A program made the position numbers and the translations under genes. Shown piece by piece: positions 25,301 through 34,089 of a stretch of DNA of 64,000 bases (the stretch's first letter is position 1; each line of letters starts with the position of its first letter). Origin of the DNA: Posidonia oceanica (lineage: Eukaryota > Streptophyta > Magnoliopsida > Alismatales > Posidoniaceae); assembly GCA_037176725.1 (NCBI GenBank), contig JAZBRS010000026.1:97199501-97263500 (forward strand), in the 5' to 3' direction. The notes under the pieces are model-generated. The model had not been told where the DNA came from and searched no databases. It saw only the letters and a program-made list of their open reading frames with translations.

Positions 25301-27055
25301 GTTTGCTCGCTTCCTTAATTTGAGGACGAGTGCCTTTGCGTGCCTTTTCGAAGTCACGTCTGTTTCTTTGCTTGCTTCCTTAATTTAAAGACAAGCCCCT
25401 TACATGCCCCTTCGGGATCATGTTTGCTCGCTTCCATAATTTGAGGACGAGTGCCTTTGCATGTCTTTTCGAAGTCGTGTCTGTTTCTTTGCTTGCTTCC
25501 TTAATTTGAGGATAAGCCCCCTTACATGCCCCTTTGCGGTCATGTTTGCTCGCTTCCTTAATTTAAGGACGAGCGCTTTTGCGTGCCTTTTCGTAGCCAC
25601 GTCTGTTTTTTTGCTCGCTTCCTTAATTTGATGACGATCACCTTTGCGTGCCTTTTCAAAGTAACGTCTGTTTGTTTGCTTGCTTCCTTAATTTGAGAAC
25701 AAGCCCCTAACATCTCCCTTCGGGGTCATGTGTGATCGCTTCCTTTATTTGAGGACGAGCGCCTTTGCGTGCCTTTTCGAAGTCACGTCTGTTTGTTTGC
25801 TTGCTTCCTTAATTCGAGGATGAGCGCCTTTGCATGCCTTTTCTTTGTCACGTCTTTTTGTTTGCTTGCATCCTTAATTTTAGGACAAGCCCCCTTACAT
25901 GCCCCTTCGGAGTCATGTTTGCTCGCTTCCTTAATTTGAGGACAAGCGCCTTTGCGTGCCTTTTCGAAGTCACGTCTGTTTGTTTGCTTGCATCCTTAAT
26001 TTTAGGACAAGCCCCCTTACATGCCCCTTCGGGGTCATGCTTGCTCGCTTCTTTAATTTGAGGACGAGCGCCTTTGCGTGCCTTTTCGAAGTCACGTCTG
26101 GTTGTTTGCTTGCTTACTTAATTTGAGGACAAGCCCCCTTACATGCCCCTTCGCGGTCATGTTTGCTCGCTTCCTTAATTTGGGGACGAGCGTTTTTGCG
26201 TGCCTTTTCGAAGTCACTTCTGTTTTTTTTATGGCTTCCTTAATTTGAGGATGAGCGCCTTTGCGTGCCTTTTCGAAGTCACGTTTGGTTGTTTGCTTGC
26301 TTCCTTAATTTGAGGACATGCCCTTTCGCGGTCATGTTTGCTTGCTTCCTTAATTTGAGGACAAGTGCTTTTGCGTGCCTTTTCGAAGTCACGTCTGTTT
26401 TTTTGCTCACTTCCTTAATTTGAGGACAAGCGCCTTTGCGTGCCTTTTCGAAGTCACGTCTATTTGTTTGCTTGCTTCCTTAATTTGAGGACAAGCCCCT
26501 TACATGGCCCTTCAGGGTCATGTTTGCTCTCTTCCTTAATTTACGGACGAGCGCCTTTGCGTGCCTTTTTGAAGTCATGTCTGTTTGTTTGCTCGCTTCC
26601 TTAATTTGAGGATGAGCGCCTTTGCATGCCTTTTCGAAGTCACGTCTGTTTGTTTGCTTGCATCCTTAATTTGAGGACAAGCCCCCTTACATGCCCCTTC
26701 GGGGTCATGTTTGCTTGCTTCCTTAATTTGAGGACAAGCGCCTTTGCGTGCCTTTTCGAAGTCACGTCTGTTTATTTGCTTGCATCCTTAATTTAAGGAC
26801 AAGCCTCCTTACATGCCCCTTCGGGGTCATGTCTGCTCGCTTCCTTAATTTGAAGACGAGCGCCTTTGCGTGCCTTTTCGAAGTCACGTCTGTTTGTTTG
26901 CTTGCTTCCTTAATTTGAGGACAAGCCCCCTTACATGCCCCTTCGGGGTCATGTCTGCTCGCTTCCTTAATTTGTGGAAGAGCCCCCTTATGTTTTTTCT
27001 TTGGAGTCTTGTGGCTTGCTTCCTTACTTTGAGGAAAAGCCTTGCGGCGTCATTC
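22331..27055 (+). repeat. Tandem array of three related 57/65-bp unit types
   Basis: Every unit ends in TTCCTTAATTTGAGGA. Type A (65 bp) reads GTGCCTTTTCGAAGTCACGT in its middle; type B (57 bp) CGTTTCTCTTCGGAGTCTCG; type C (57 bp) ATGCCCCTTCGGGGTCATGT. About 22331-23205 is A only, 23206-23790 B only, 23790-26960 interspersed A and C (often alternating), and 26960-27055 returns to B-like units. There are roughly 75-80 units. It occupies the 3' non-coding region of the element, where Ogre/Tat elements are known to carry tandem repeats that can seed satellites. Open frames across it are short and not conserved. Confidence 0.92.
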
Positions 27056-27480
27056 ATTTCCTTTTGGGCTGACATCCCTAACTATTCAGCTGACAACCGT
27101 CAGAATGTCTAGCCTTGCTTGATGCCAGGAGCACTTTTGCTGCCCTCTGGTATCATTTTTCGATACCAGGGTCATCTTTCCTGCCACCTTGAGGTATCTT
27201 TTGTTTTCTTTTTGGGCTGGCAGCCCTAACTGCTCAGTCGACAACTGTCAACCTGTCTAGCATCCTTTCCCGATGCCAGGGGCATCCCTTTTGCTGCCTT
27301 TGGTATCTTACCCTCATCTCCTCCCACGCTGGTAGCCCCAACTGTCTGGATGACATCCGTTAAAGTGTCTGGTGTCGTGGGTAGCAAGCACGATAGTCTT
27401 GTCTGGAGTTCTTTTTCGGGCTGGTAGCCCTAACTACCCGGATGGCAAGCACGTTAATCTTGTCTAGCGGCCCTCTTTTC
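27056..27480 (+). repeat. Four degenerate repeats of about 110-150 bp after the array
   Basis: Copies start GGGCTGACATCCCTAACTA (27067), GGGCTGGCAGCCCTAACTG (27220), GCTGGTAGCCCCAACTG (27330) and GGGCTGGTAGCCCTAACTA (27419), and end in GTCTAG or GTCTGG. A fifth, diverged copy precedes the tandem array (about 22175-22330), together with a TGGTATC/GATACCA hairpin also found at 27149-27169. Confidence 0.7.
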
Positions 27481-27504
27481 GCAAGTTTGGATTAACAGCC
27501 GACT

Positions 27505-27800
27505 TGTCGCCCGCCGTTGCATTGCATGCATGCATTGCTTACATTGCATCGCATTGCATACAACGCATTGCATTACATTGCATACATCGCATTACATTGC
27601 ATGCAGACATTGCATTACATTGCACACATCGCACTACGTTGCATGCATGCATTGCATTACATCGCACTACATTACATTGCATACATTACATTGCTTTGCA
27701 TTGCATACATTACATTGCTTTGCATTGCATATATCGCATTGCATTTAATCGCATACATTGCATTGCATTTTACAGCATAACATCGCATTACATTGCATTC
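27505..27800 (+). repeat. GCATT/GCATAC low-complexity tract
   Basis: An irregular 5- and 10-bp repetition of CATTGCATTACATTGCATAC words. It gives open frames in all three plus frames (His/Ile/Leu/Cys-rich) that are by-products of the repeat. Confidence 0.85.
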
Positions 27801-28411
27801 TCATTGCGCTGCTACTCCCTGTAGTCATCACACTAATCTCCATGCTCCGCATTCCCAGACATGGCATACCCAGGAGTCGAACCCCTGGTTCGTGCATTAT
27901 TTAAAGTGGTATCTTCAGCAATCGCAGCTTCCTTGCAGCCAGCCTGCTTTAGATGACACCCGCGGTAGTGCATGGCCCAGGATCACTTCCTTGGCATTAC
28001 GATTCCGCCACCGCATGCACACCCATAGCATCTTGTTACACTTGCATCGCCTTTGCCTCGGGAGTTCCCAGCGAACGGCACCCCCGCGTTGAAGCTAATT
28101 TGGCCCAGTGCACTTTAATCATATGGCTTTCCCTTAAGTGCGGTCCGGCGAGCTGCATTGCATTTTCCACCCAACCGCGTGCATGCATCACCCGCTTTTC
28201 CCCCGGTGAAGTACAGCACAATGAGCGTTAGTGTAAGCATCACATTAGCATAAGCATTTGCACGGGCATCTGCATTTGCATTCGCATCGCGGCAATGAGT
28301 CACGACTTTCAGCGCATCTGCCAAGTAAGTGACTCACACCAACAGCAACCGGCGTCAGGTAGAGTGTCTTGTCAATCCTGAGCAGCGGCCTTGGTTCCCT
28401 CGACCTCGCTC
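27801..28411 (+). other. Non-coding 3' untranslated region before polypurine tract
   Basis: No gene recognised. A minus-strand B-box-like GGTTCGACTCC lies at 27873-27883 without a matching A-box. Confidence 0.5.
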
Positions 28412-28424
28412 AGGGAGGGGCATC
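28412..28424 (+). promoter_or_regulatory. Polypurine tract of Ogre-like element
   Basis: AGGGAGGGGCATC immediately precedes the 3' LTR start at 28425. This is the expected position and composition of the plus-strand primer; a closely similar tract precedes the Tat LTR at 44547. Confidence 0.85.
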
Positions 28425-28582
28425 TGTAGACACCCCATTTTGACTCCTGTATTAGTGGCTCTTCTCTGGTGGACTCAAACCCCAAACCACAACCATCCCA
28501 AATCCCAAAACCTAAAACCCAAAACCTAACACCCAAAACCCTAAAACCCTAAACCTTTAAACCCAACCTCAAACCCTAAACC

Positions 28583-28800
28583 AGCAATGGTTACCGTAGT
28601 GGTTGGGTCCCCTCCACTACCCTCTCAAGACGTGGGTTCGAACCCCGCCCATCACATATTAAAGTGGGATTTTCCCACTCCCTCTTGCACTATGGGATTA
28701 ATTTCCCTTCTTTACTTCCTACAGGTTTCGAACCTGTGACTTGTGGGCTTTCCTTGAAGAAAAATCCATTAAGCTATAGTAGGTTAGGGTAAAAAAAAAA
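28583..28800 (+). mobile_element. tRNA-derived SINE inside 3' LTR
   Basis: About 218 bp, same position in the LTR as the copy at 12415. A-box-like TGGTTACCGTAGTGG (28588-28602), B-box GGTTCGAACCC (28635-28645, agreeing with the Pol III consensus), 3' A tail. It is flanked by a perfect 18-bp direct repeat AACCTCAAACCCTAAACC at 28565-28582 and 28801-28818. An internal palindrome CAGGTTTCGAACCTG lies near 28723. Confidence 0.7.
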
Positions 28801-28802
28801 AA

Positions 28803-28848
28803 CCTCAAACCCTAAACCCTAAACCCTAAAACCTAAACCCTAAACCCC
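28803..28848 (+). repeat. Telomere-like CCCTAAA strings in 3' LTR
   Basis: Short runs of CCCTAAA between the SINE and the LINE insertion point. They continue after the LINE near 34104-34140. Confidence 0.85.
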
Positions 28849-28863
28849 AAACCACAACCATCC
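28849..28863 (+). repeat. LINE target-site duplication, left copy
   Basis: AAACCACAACCATCC. The right copy is at 34075-34089 (core CCACAACCATCC, the leading As merging with the poly-A tail). The uninterrupted site is present in the 5' LTR near 12687-12701. Confidence 0.92.
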
Positions 28864-29664
28864 GACTTAGCCACAGAGTCAAGGAATGCTAGGTTTAAAA
28901 AGTTTCTAGAAGAGGAGAATGTACGATTAGGTAAAGACTTAATACACCTATCTGAAGGGTCTTCTAGTCAAGGACATAGTAAGGGGACACCCCAGACAGG
29001 TGGGAAGACTGAATCTAAGGGGGATGTTAAGGATCATGTCTCGAAGGAGGTGAAAATAGAGCTTATGGAAGAGCTGAATCAGGCTAAAGGTTTTATTCAG
29101 GATGATCTCTTAATGCTGGGTTCGAAACAGGACATTATGGAGGATATTAGGTTATGTCAGGCAACAAATTATCATACATCTAAGTTGGAATTGTTGGTCC
29201 CAACTGGTGCTAATATTAGCTTGGGGGTTGGTGAGAATCAAGGATTGAAGGATGGGCATTCTAACAGATCAAGCAGTGATTTAGGTCCTAATGAGCCTGA
29301 TGACTATTATACCCATTACTCTGATCCTAGATTCATTTCGGTGAATAAACAAGTGGATGCACAATCCTTTTTTGAAGGAGGATTCATATTGGATGGAGTT
29401 GGGGACTCGCAGTGGCTTTTTGAAGGGGAGAAGAATGTGCCACCTGACTTACCGTTAGGGGCAGGTGTAGAGGAGAGGTTTGATATTGACTCCAGGTCTC
29501 AACGCAAGGAGGTTGAGAATGTGGAAGGGAGAACTTATTCCGACAATGAGGGCATAACTAAAGAGATACCTAGGGGAAGGACATATAACCTCAAGCCTAA
29601 ACCCTCCAGGAAGGCTAGGCTGTTAGCCCAACATACTCATTCTGATGGCAATCAGGATGATTAA
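28864..29664 (+). CDS. LINE ORF1, C-terminal part (partial)
   Basis: The frame is open from the first base of the LINE (reading DLATESRNARFKKFLEEE) to the TAA at 29662, 266 codons, with no internal stop. The N-terminal part and any RNA-binding domain are missing by truncation, and no CCHC zinc knuckle is visible in what remains. The chain is acidic and rich in Glu, Gly and Ser, with a basic C-terminal tail (PKPSRKARLL). Its position directly before ORF2 and the 8-bp overlap with the ORF2 start support ORF1, which in plant L1 elements is an RNA-binding protein of the ribonucleoprotein. The assignment rests on position more than on motifs. Confidence 0.65.
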   Translation, partial: DLATESRNARFKKFLEEENVRLGKDLIHLSEGSSSQGHSKGTPQTGGKTESKGDVKDHVSKEVKIELMEELNQAKGFIQDDLLMLGSKQDIMEDIRLCQATNYHTSKLELLVPTGANISLGVGENQGLKDGHSNRSSSDLGPNEPDDYYTHYSDPRFISVNKQVDAQSFFEGGFILDGVGDSQWLFEGEKNVPPDLPLGAGVEERFDIDSRSQRKEVENVEGRTYSDNEGITKEIPRGRTYNLKPKPSRKARLLAQHTHSDGNQDD

Positions 29665-32600
29665 TGCTCTTATGTGGAATTGCAGGGGAGTGGGTAATTC
29701 TTCCACTCTGAATCATCTTAAAAGGATGATTACTCAATCGAAGCTATCTATCATATCTTTGATGGAACCTAAACTTGAGAAGGATAGAATTATATTCACT
29801 AAACACTAGTTAATGATGGAGGGGTGTTGGGTGAATTCTGTGAATAATAAAATTTGGACTTTCTGGGATAATACCTTGAAGGTCTCTCATGTGGAGGATA
29901 CTGATCAATCCTCTTCTTTTTGGGTTTGTGTTGCTCCAACGATGCAGTTTCATCTAACTGTGGTTTATGCTTCTACAGACAGGATTGTCAGAAAGGCTTT
30001 ATGGATTGAGTTACTGAACTTCTCAACTACCATTAGGGATAGTCCTTCGCTGGTAGGTGGAGATTTTAATGCTGTTACTTGCTCTTCTGAGGTGGTCAGT
30101 AGATATGAGTTTGATATCCCTACTGCTGAGGAGTTTGGTGATTTCATTAATTATGCTGGGCTCATGGAACTTAATTACACAGGTAATCCTCTTTCTTGGT
30201 GTAACAATCAGAAAGGAGTAGAGAGAATCTATAAAAGGCTTGACAGGATTCTGGGCAATGTCAACTGGTTGGAATTTAACTGTGCTGACGTATCCTATTT
30301 GACCCGAACATATTCAGACCACTCTCCCATGATCTTGTCTCCTGGTAGAAGAAGGGTTGGAGGACCTAGCCCTTTTCATTTTCAGGCCATGTGGCTGGAG
30401 CATGAAGGATTCATGAGTGAAGTTTCTAAGTTATGGGAAGGTTTTGTCAGTTCCTGTCCATTGAAGAACTTAAGTCTCAAACTGACAAATCTAAAAAGGC
30501 ATCTAAAAGGATGGAATAAAGATATTTTTGGCAACATTGTGGTTTCTCATGATGAGGCATTGAGGAAAATTTCAGAACTGGAATCTCTATTGGAAACTGC
30601 TTGGGATGATAATGTTTGGGAGGATCTGATGATCAGGAAGAAGGAGTTCTATGGTATAGAACTGCAACATGAGGTATTTTTGAAACAGAAAGCCAAAGTG
30701 AAGTGGTTAAAGAGGGGGACAGGAACTCGAAATATTTTCATGCTTTGATTCAGAATAGAAGGAAGATGAATGTATTCCTAGGCATGCTCAATAACCCCAT
30801 ATATCAGAATTCTGATTTGACTTTGAGGGAGAAAGGCAGGGAATATTTTGAACAGTTGCTTGCTGAGGCTCAGTGTGTTGGTTGTCCAGAACTCATTCAG
30901 CTCATTCCTCCTTTGGTTTCCTTGGAAGAGAATAGAAGCTTGTGTGCTTGTCCGAGTGAGGAGGAGATCAAGGACACGGTTTTCTTAATGGAAAGTGATA
31001 GTGCTCCAGGACCGGATGGTTTTTTAGCCAAATTTTATACAGCCTATTGGGATGTGGTGGGCAAGGATGTTGTTTCGACTGTCAAAGCTTTTTTTGGTGG
31101 GTCTACCATGGACAGATCATGGACAGCAACTTTTTTGGCTCTAATCCCTAAGACTGAGCAGCCTCAATTATTTTTAGAGTTCAGACTTGTAAGTCGTTGT
31201 AATGTCAATTACAAAATCATTTCTAAAATCATGACTCAAAGATTAGCTAAGATACTCCCTAGACTGATATCTAATGAACAGGGAGCATTTGTAGCTGATA
31301 GGAGTATTCATGAGAGTATTGCCCTAACTCAGGAGTTGGTTCAAAGTATTGATCATGGGAGGCTTGGGGGGAACATAATTTTGAATTTGGATATGGAAAA
31401 GGCCTATGATAGGCTAGATTGGGGATTTTTGAAGGCAGTGCTGAGGAAATTTGGTTTCTCTGAGGAGTGGCTGAATTTGATTAGGCAATGTGTGGAAGAA
31501 AATTCCTTTTCTGTTCTTGTGGATGGAGTTTCGACATCATTCTTCAAGAGTTCTAGAGGGTTTAGACAAGGGGATCCTATTTCCCCTAGTTTATTTGTCT
31601 TGGCTGAGGAAGTTTTGAGTAGGGGTATTTCTTCTCTTCTTTCTAATGAAAAAATGCTGCCTTTTCATGTAAAGAATAGATGCCCGGTGATATCACACTC
31701 AATGTTTGCTGATGACATCCTTATTTCCCTGAATGGGAGAAGGAGCTTAGTTGCTTGTTTGATGGGGTTTTTGAGGAAATATCAAATGGCATCAGGCCAG
31801 AGTATTAGCACCTCTAAAAGTTGTTATCTGACATCGAAGAACATGGCCTAGTTCAGAAGTGACATGATCCAAGAAGTCACAGGCTTTGCTAAGGGTTCAT
31901 TACCATTTGCTTACCTTGGATGTACTATCTTTAAAGGGTTGACTAAGCAAGCCTATTTTGAGCCGATAATCATGAAAATTCAAAAGAAGGTTGCTGGCTG
32001 GAAATCGAGACTTCTGTCTCCTGGAGGTAAGATGATCTTGATCAAGCATGTGTTGTCTAGCATGCCCATTCATGTATTATCTATTTTTGATGTTCCCCAG
32101 ATAGTTATTAGTAGGATACAATCCTTAATGTCGAATTTTTTATGGGGAGGCCTTGGGGATCTGAAGAAAAGGCACTGGCTCTCTTGGGATTGTGTTTCCT
32201 CTCCTTTGGAAGAAGGTGGACTGGGTATCAGGAAGTTAAAGAATCTTATGCTGGCATTAAGGATGAAAATGGCTTGGAGGATCAAAGCCACAAATTCTTT
32301 ATGGTCAAGGTTTATGAATTTGAAGTATGGTCCTATGGGGAGTTCCAGATTGGCAATTAAAGGCCTGTCAAACTGGAAGAGGATTCAGGTTGCTGGTTTG
32401 AAGCTGAAAGATAATATAGCTTGGTCTGTTGGGAAAGGGGATCTGAGCTTCTGGTTTGACAAATGGTCTTGCCTACGAGTTATTGCAGATTTACAGAATG
32501 TGGTCATTGTTCAACCTACCCTGAGAGCAAGTGACGTGATTGCTGACCCAAACATCCTATCTAGTCTTGGGCTGCCATTAGGGATAGTTAATGCTATTCT

Positions 32601-33792
32601 TGGGCTAAACATGGCTCCCTCTGATGAGGTTGATTGTTTGGTTTGGACCTTAGAAATGAAGGGTAATTTTTCTGTCAAATCTGCTTGGGAATTAATTAGA
32701 GTGAGAAAACCTGTTACACGGTGGGGGAAGGGTATTTGGGATCATTTATTACCAACCAAGATCTCCTTTTTCCTCTAGAAATTAATGTGGAACAGATTAC
32801 CCACTGATGACAGAATAGTGGACATGGGTTTTCAGATGCCTTCTTGTTGCAGCTGCTGCTCCTTTAATAGCCAATCTGAAAATGTAAAACACCTTCTTTT
32901 TTAGGGAGAGTGGGCTAGGTCCCATTGGAGTTGGTTTATTAATACTTTTCACCTTGGGTAGCTTAGGGATAGAAGTTGGGAACAATGGCTGGAGTTAGCA
33001 TTCCAATTCAGGTTTAAAGAAAGTTTTGTTGAAAAACATCAAAGGCTGGTGTGTGCTGTGATGATGTGGGAAGTCTGGAAGGAAAGATGCAATGTCCGGT
33101 ATGGGAATAAGCTGGGGCAGTTGAAGAATATTTCCTGGAGGGTCATGGCTTGGGTTAGAGACTTTAGGCTCTTGCTGGGAATGTGTAAATGCAAGAATGA
33201 AAAGGAAGTTATTATTCTTAAGGGGCTCAATATTCATTCTGTGGATGTGCAAATTCAGAGGAATATTATAGTCCGTTGGGGCAAACCTCCTCTTGGTTGT
33301 CTTAAGCTCAATGTAGATGGGGCTGCCAAAGGTAATGCTGGGAGGGCTGGTGGTGGAGGAATTATTAGAGATCATAATGGAGATGTCATTGCTGGTTTCT
33401 CTAAATTTTATGGGATTACTACTAATATGGTAGCAGAATTCAATGTTGTCAGGGATGGTTTGCTCCTTTGCTCGGATCTTTCCATAGGTCTGAGCACTGT
33501 CCTCATTGAATCTGACTCTCTAATTCTAGTTGAGATGTTCAATAAGGGGTGCTGTTCTTTGTGGTAGCTGCAGAATCAATGGAATGAAGTGTTATGCAAT
33601 GTAAAACAGGTGCGAGTTGTTCAGCATCAATTCAGAGAAGCCAATGCGGTTGCGGACTGCTTGGCTAACATGGGCATTTCCAAACAGCAATCGCTTGTGT
33701 TTGGTAGCTTTCAAGATCTGCCTAGGTTGGCAAGGGGTTCGGTGGTGATGGAAAAAGCGAACCTACCATATATTCGAATCAGGAGGTGGTAG
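29657..33792 (+). pseudogene. LINE ORF2: endonuclease, reverse transcriptase, RNase H
   Basis: The start ATG at 29657 overlaps the ORF1 stop. An APE-type endonuclease spans about 29657-30350 (WNCRG, MEPK with catalytic Glu, GGDFNAV, LDRILGN, SDHSP). Reverse transcriptase follows at about 30960-31800 (SAPGPDGF, LDMEKAYDRLDW, GFRQGDPISPSLF, FADDILI with the catalytic Asp pair). A zf-RVT Cys-rich segment is near 32750-32900. An RNase H domain lies at about 33290-33700 (NVDGA, AEF, ESDS, ANAVAD). Six in-frame stops (29807, 31849, 32776, 32902, 32959, 33565) are all TAG. One frameshift lies in a G run at about 30713-30718. ORF2 would nick target DNA and copy the RNA; this copy cannot make it intact. 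Confidence 0.93.
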
Positions 33793-34077
33793 CCCCTCTG
33801 GTTTTTGATCCTCTGTTCTGGCAAGAACCTGCTGGTTGGGTTCTTTCGGGAATAGTAGAGGGAGGTCGGGAGGGAGATGTGTAATTCTTCTTGGCTTTTG
33901 GGGTTGGCTATTTTTTGTGTCACGGGCTTTGATGCAGTAGGCCTTTCTTGGCCCTTCACTCTTCTTTTGTGGTGGGGATTGTTATTGCCCATCTTACATG
34001 TAGTGCAACCTGTGATTTTGAATATATATATATGGGGTCTCCTAGGGCTTGATAACTTCCAGGATAAAAAAAAAAAA
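33793..34077 (+). other. LINE 3' UTR and poly-A tail
   Basis: T/G-rich DNA with a (TA)n tract at 34022-34033 and a 12-base A run at the end. No canonical AATAAA is seen. Confidence 0.8.
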
Positions 34078-34089
34078 CCACAACCATCC
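34075..34089 (+). repeat. LINE target-site duplication, right copy
   Basis: AAACCACAACCATCC, matching 28849-28863; its first three As overlap the poly-A tail. Confidence 0.92.

Larger units (their letters stand above)
28425..28863 (+). mobile_element. 3' LTR of Ogre-like element, part 1
   Basis: It begins TGTAGACACCCC and is collinear with 12255-12697 of the 5' LTR, including the SINE and the telomere-like strings. It is interrupted at 28863 by the LINE and resumes at 34090. Confidence 0.92.
28864..34077 (+). mobile_element. LINE, plant L1 clade with RNase H, 5'-truncated
   Basis: About 5.2 kb with a partial ORF1, an ORF2 (endonuclease, reverse transcriptase, zinc finger, RNase H), a 3' UTR and a poly-A tail (34066-34077), flanked by a 12-15 bp target duplication. 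The first base after the duplication is already inside ORF1, so the 5' end is truncated, as is common in target-primed reverse transcription. It sits in the 3' LTR of the Ogre-like element, making it the youngest insertion in this nest. Confidence 0.95.

Noticed and set aside
22331..27055. Regularly spaced repeats resembling a CRISPR array
   Set aside because: There are no unique spacers: the whole unit repeats. The surroundings are plant retrotransposon DNA and no cas gene is present.
27504..27824. His/Ile/Leu-rich open frames of 70-106 codons
   Set aside because: All plus frames are open across a low-complexity GCATT tract; no conservation.
27873..27883. A second SINE or tRNA on the minus strand (B-box GGTTCGACTCC)
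   Set aside because: No A-box at the right distance, no A tail and no flanking duplication.
28583..28660. A tRNA gene
   Set aside because: A and B boxes are present but no cloverleaf with acceptor stem and anticodon arm can be drawn. Target duplication and A tail point to a SINE.
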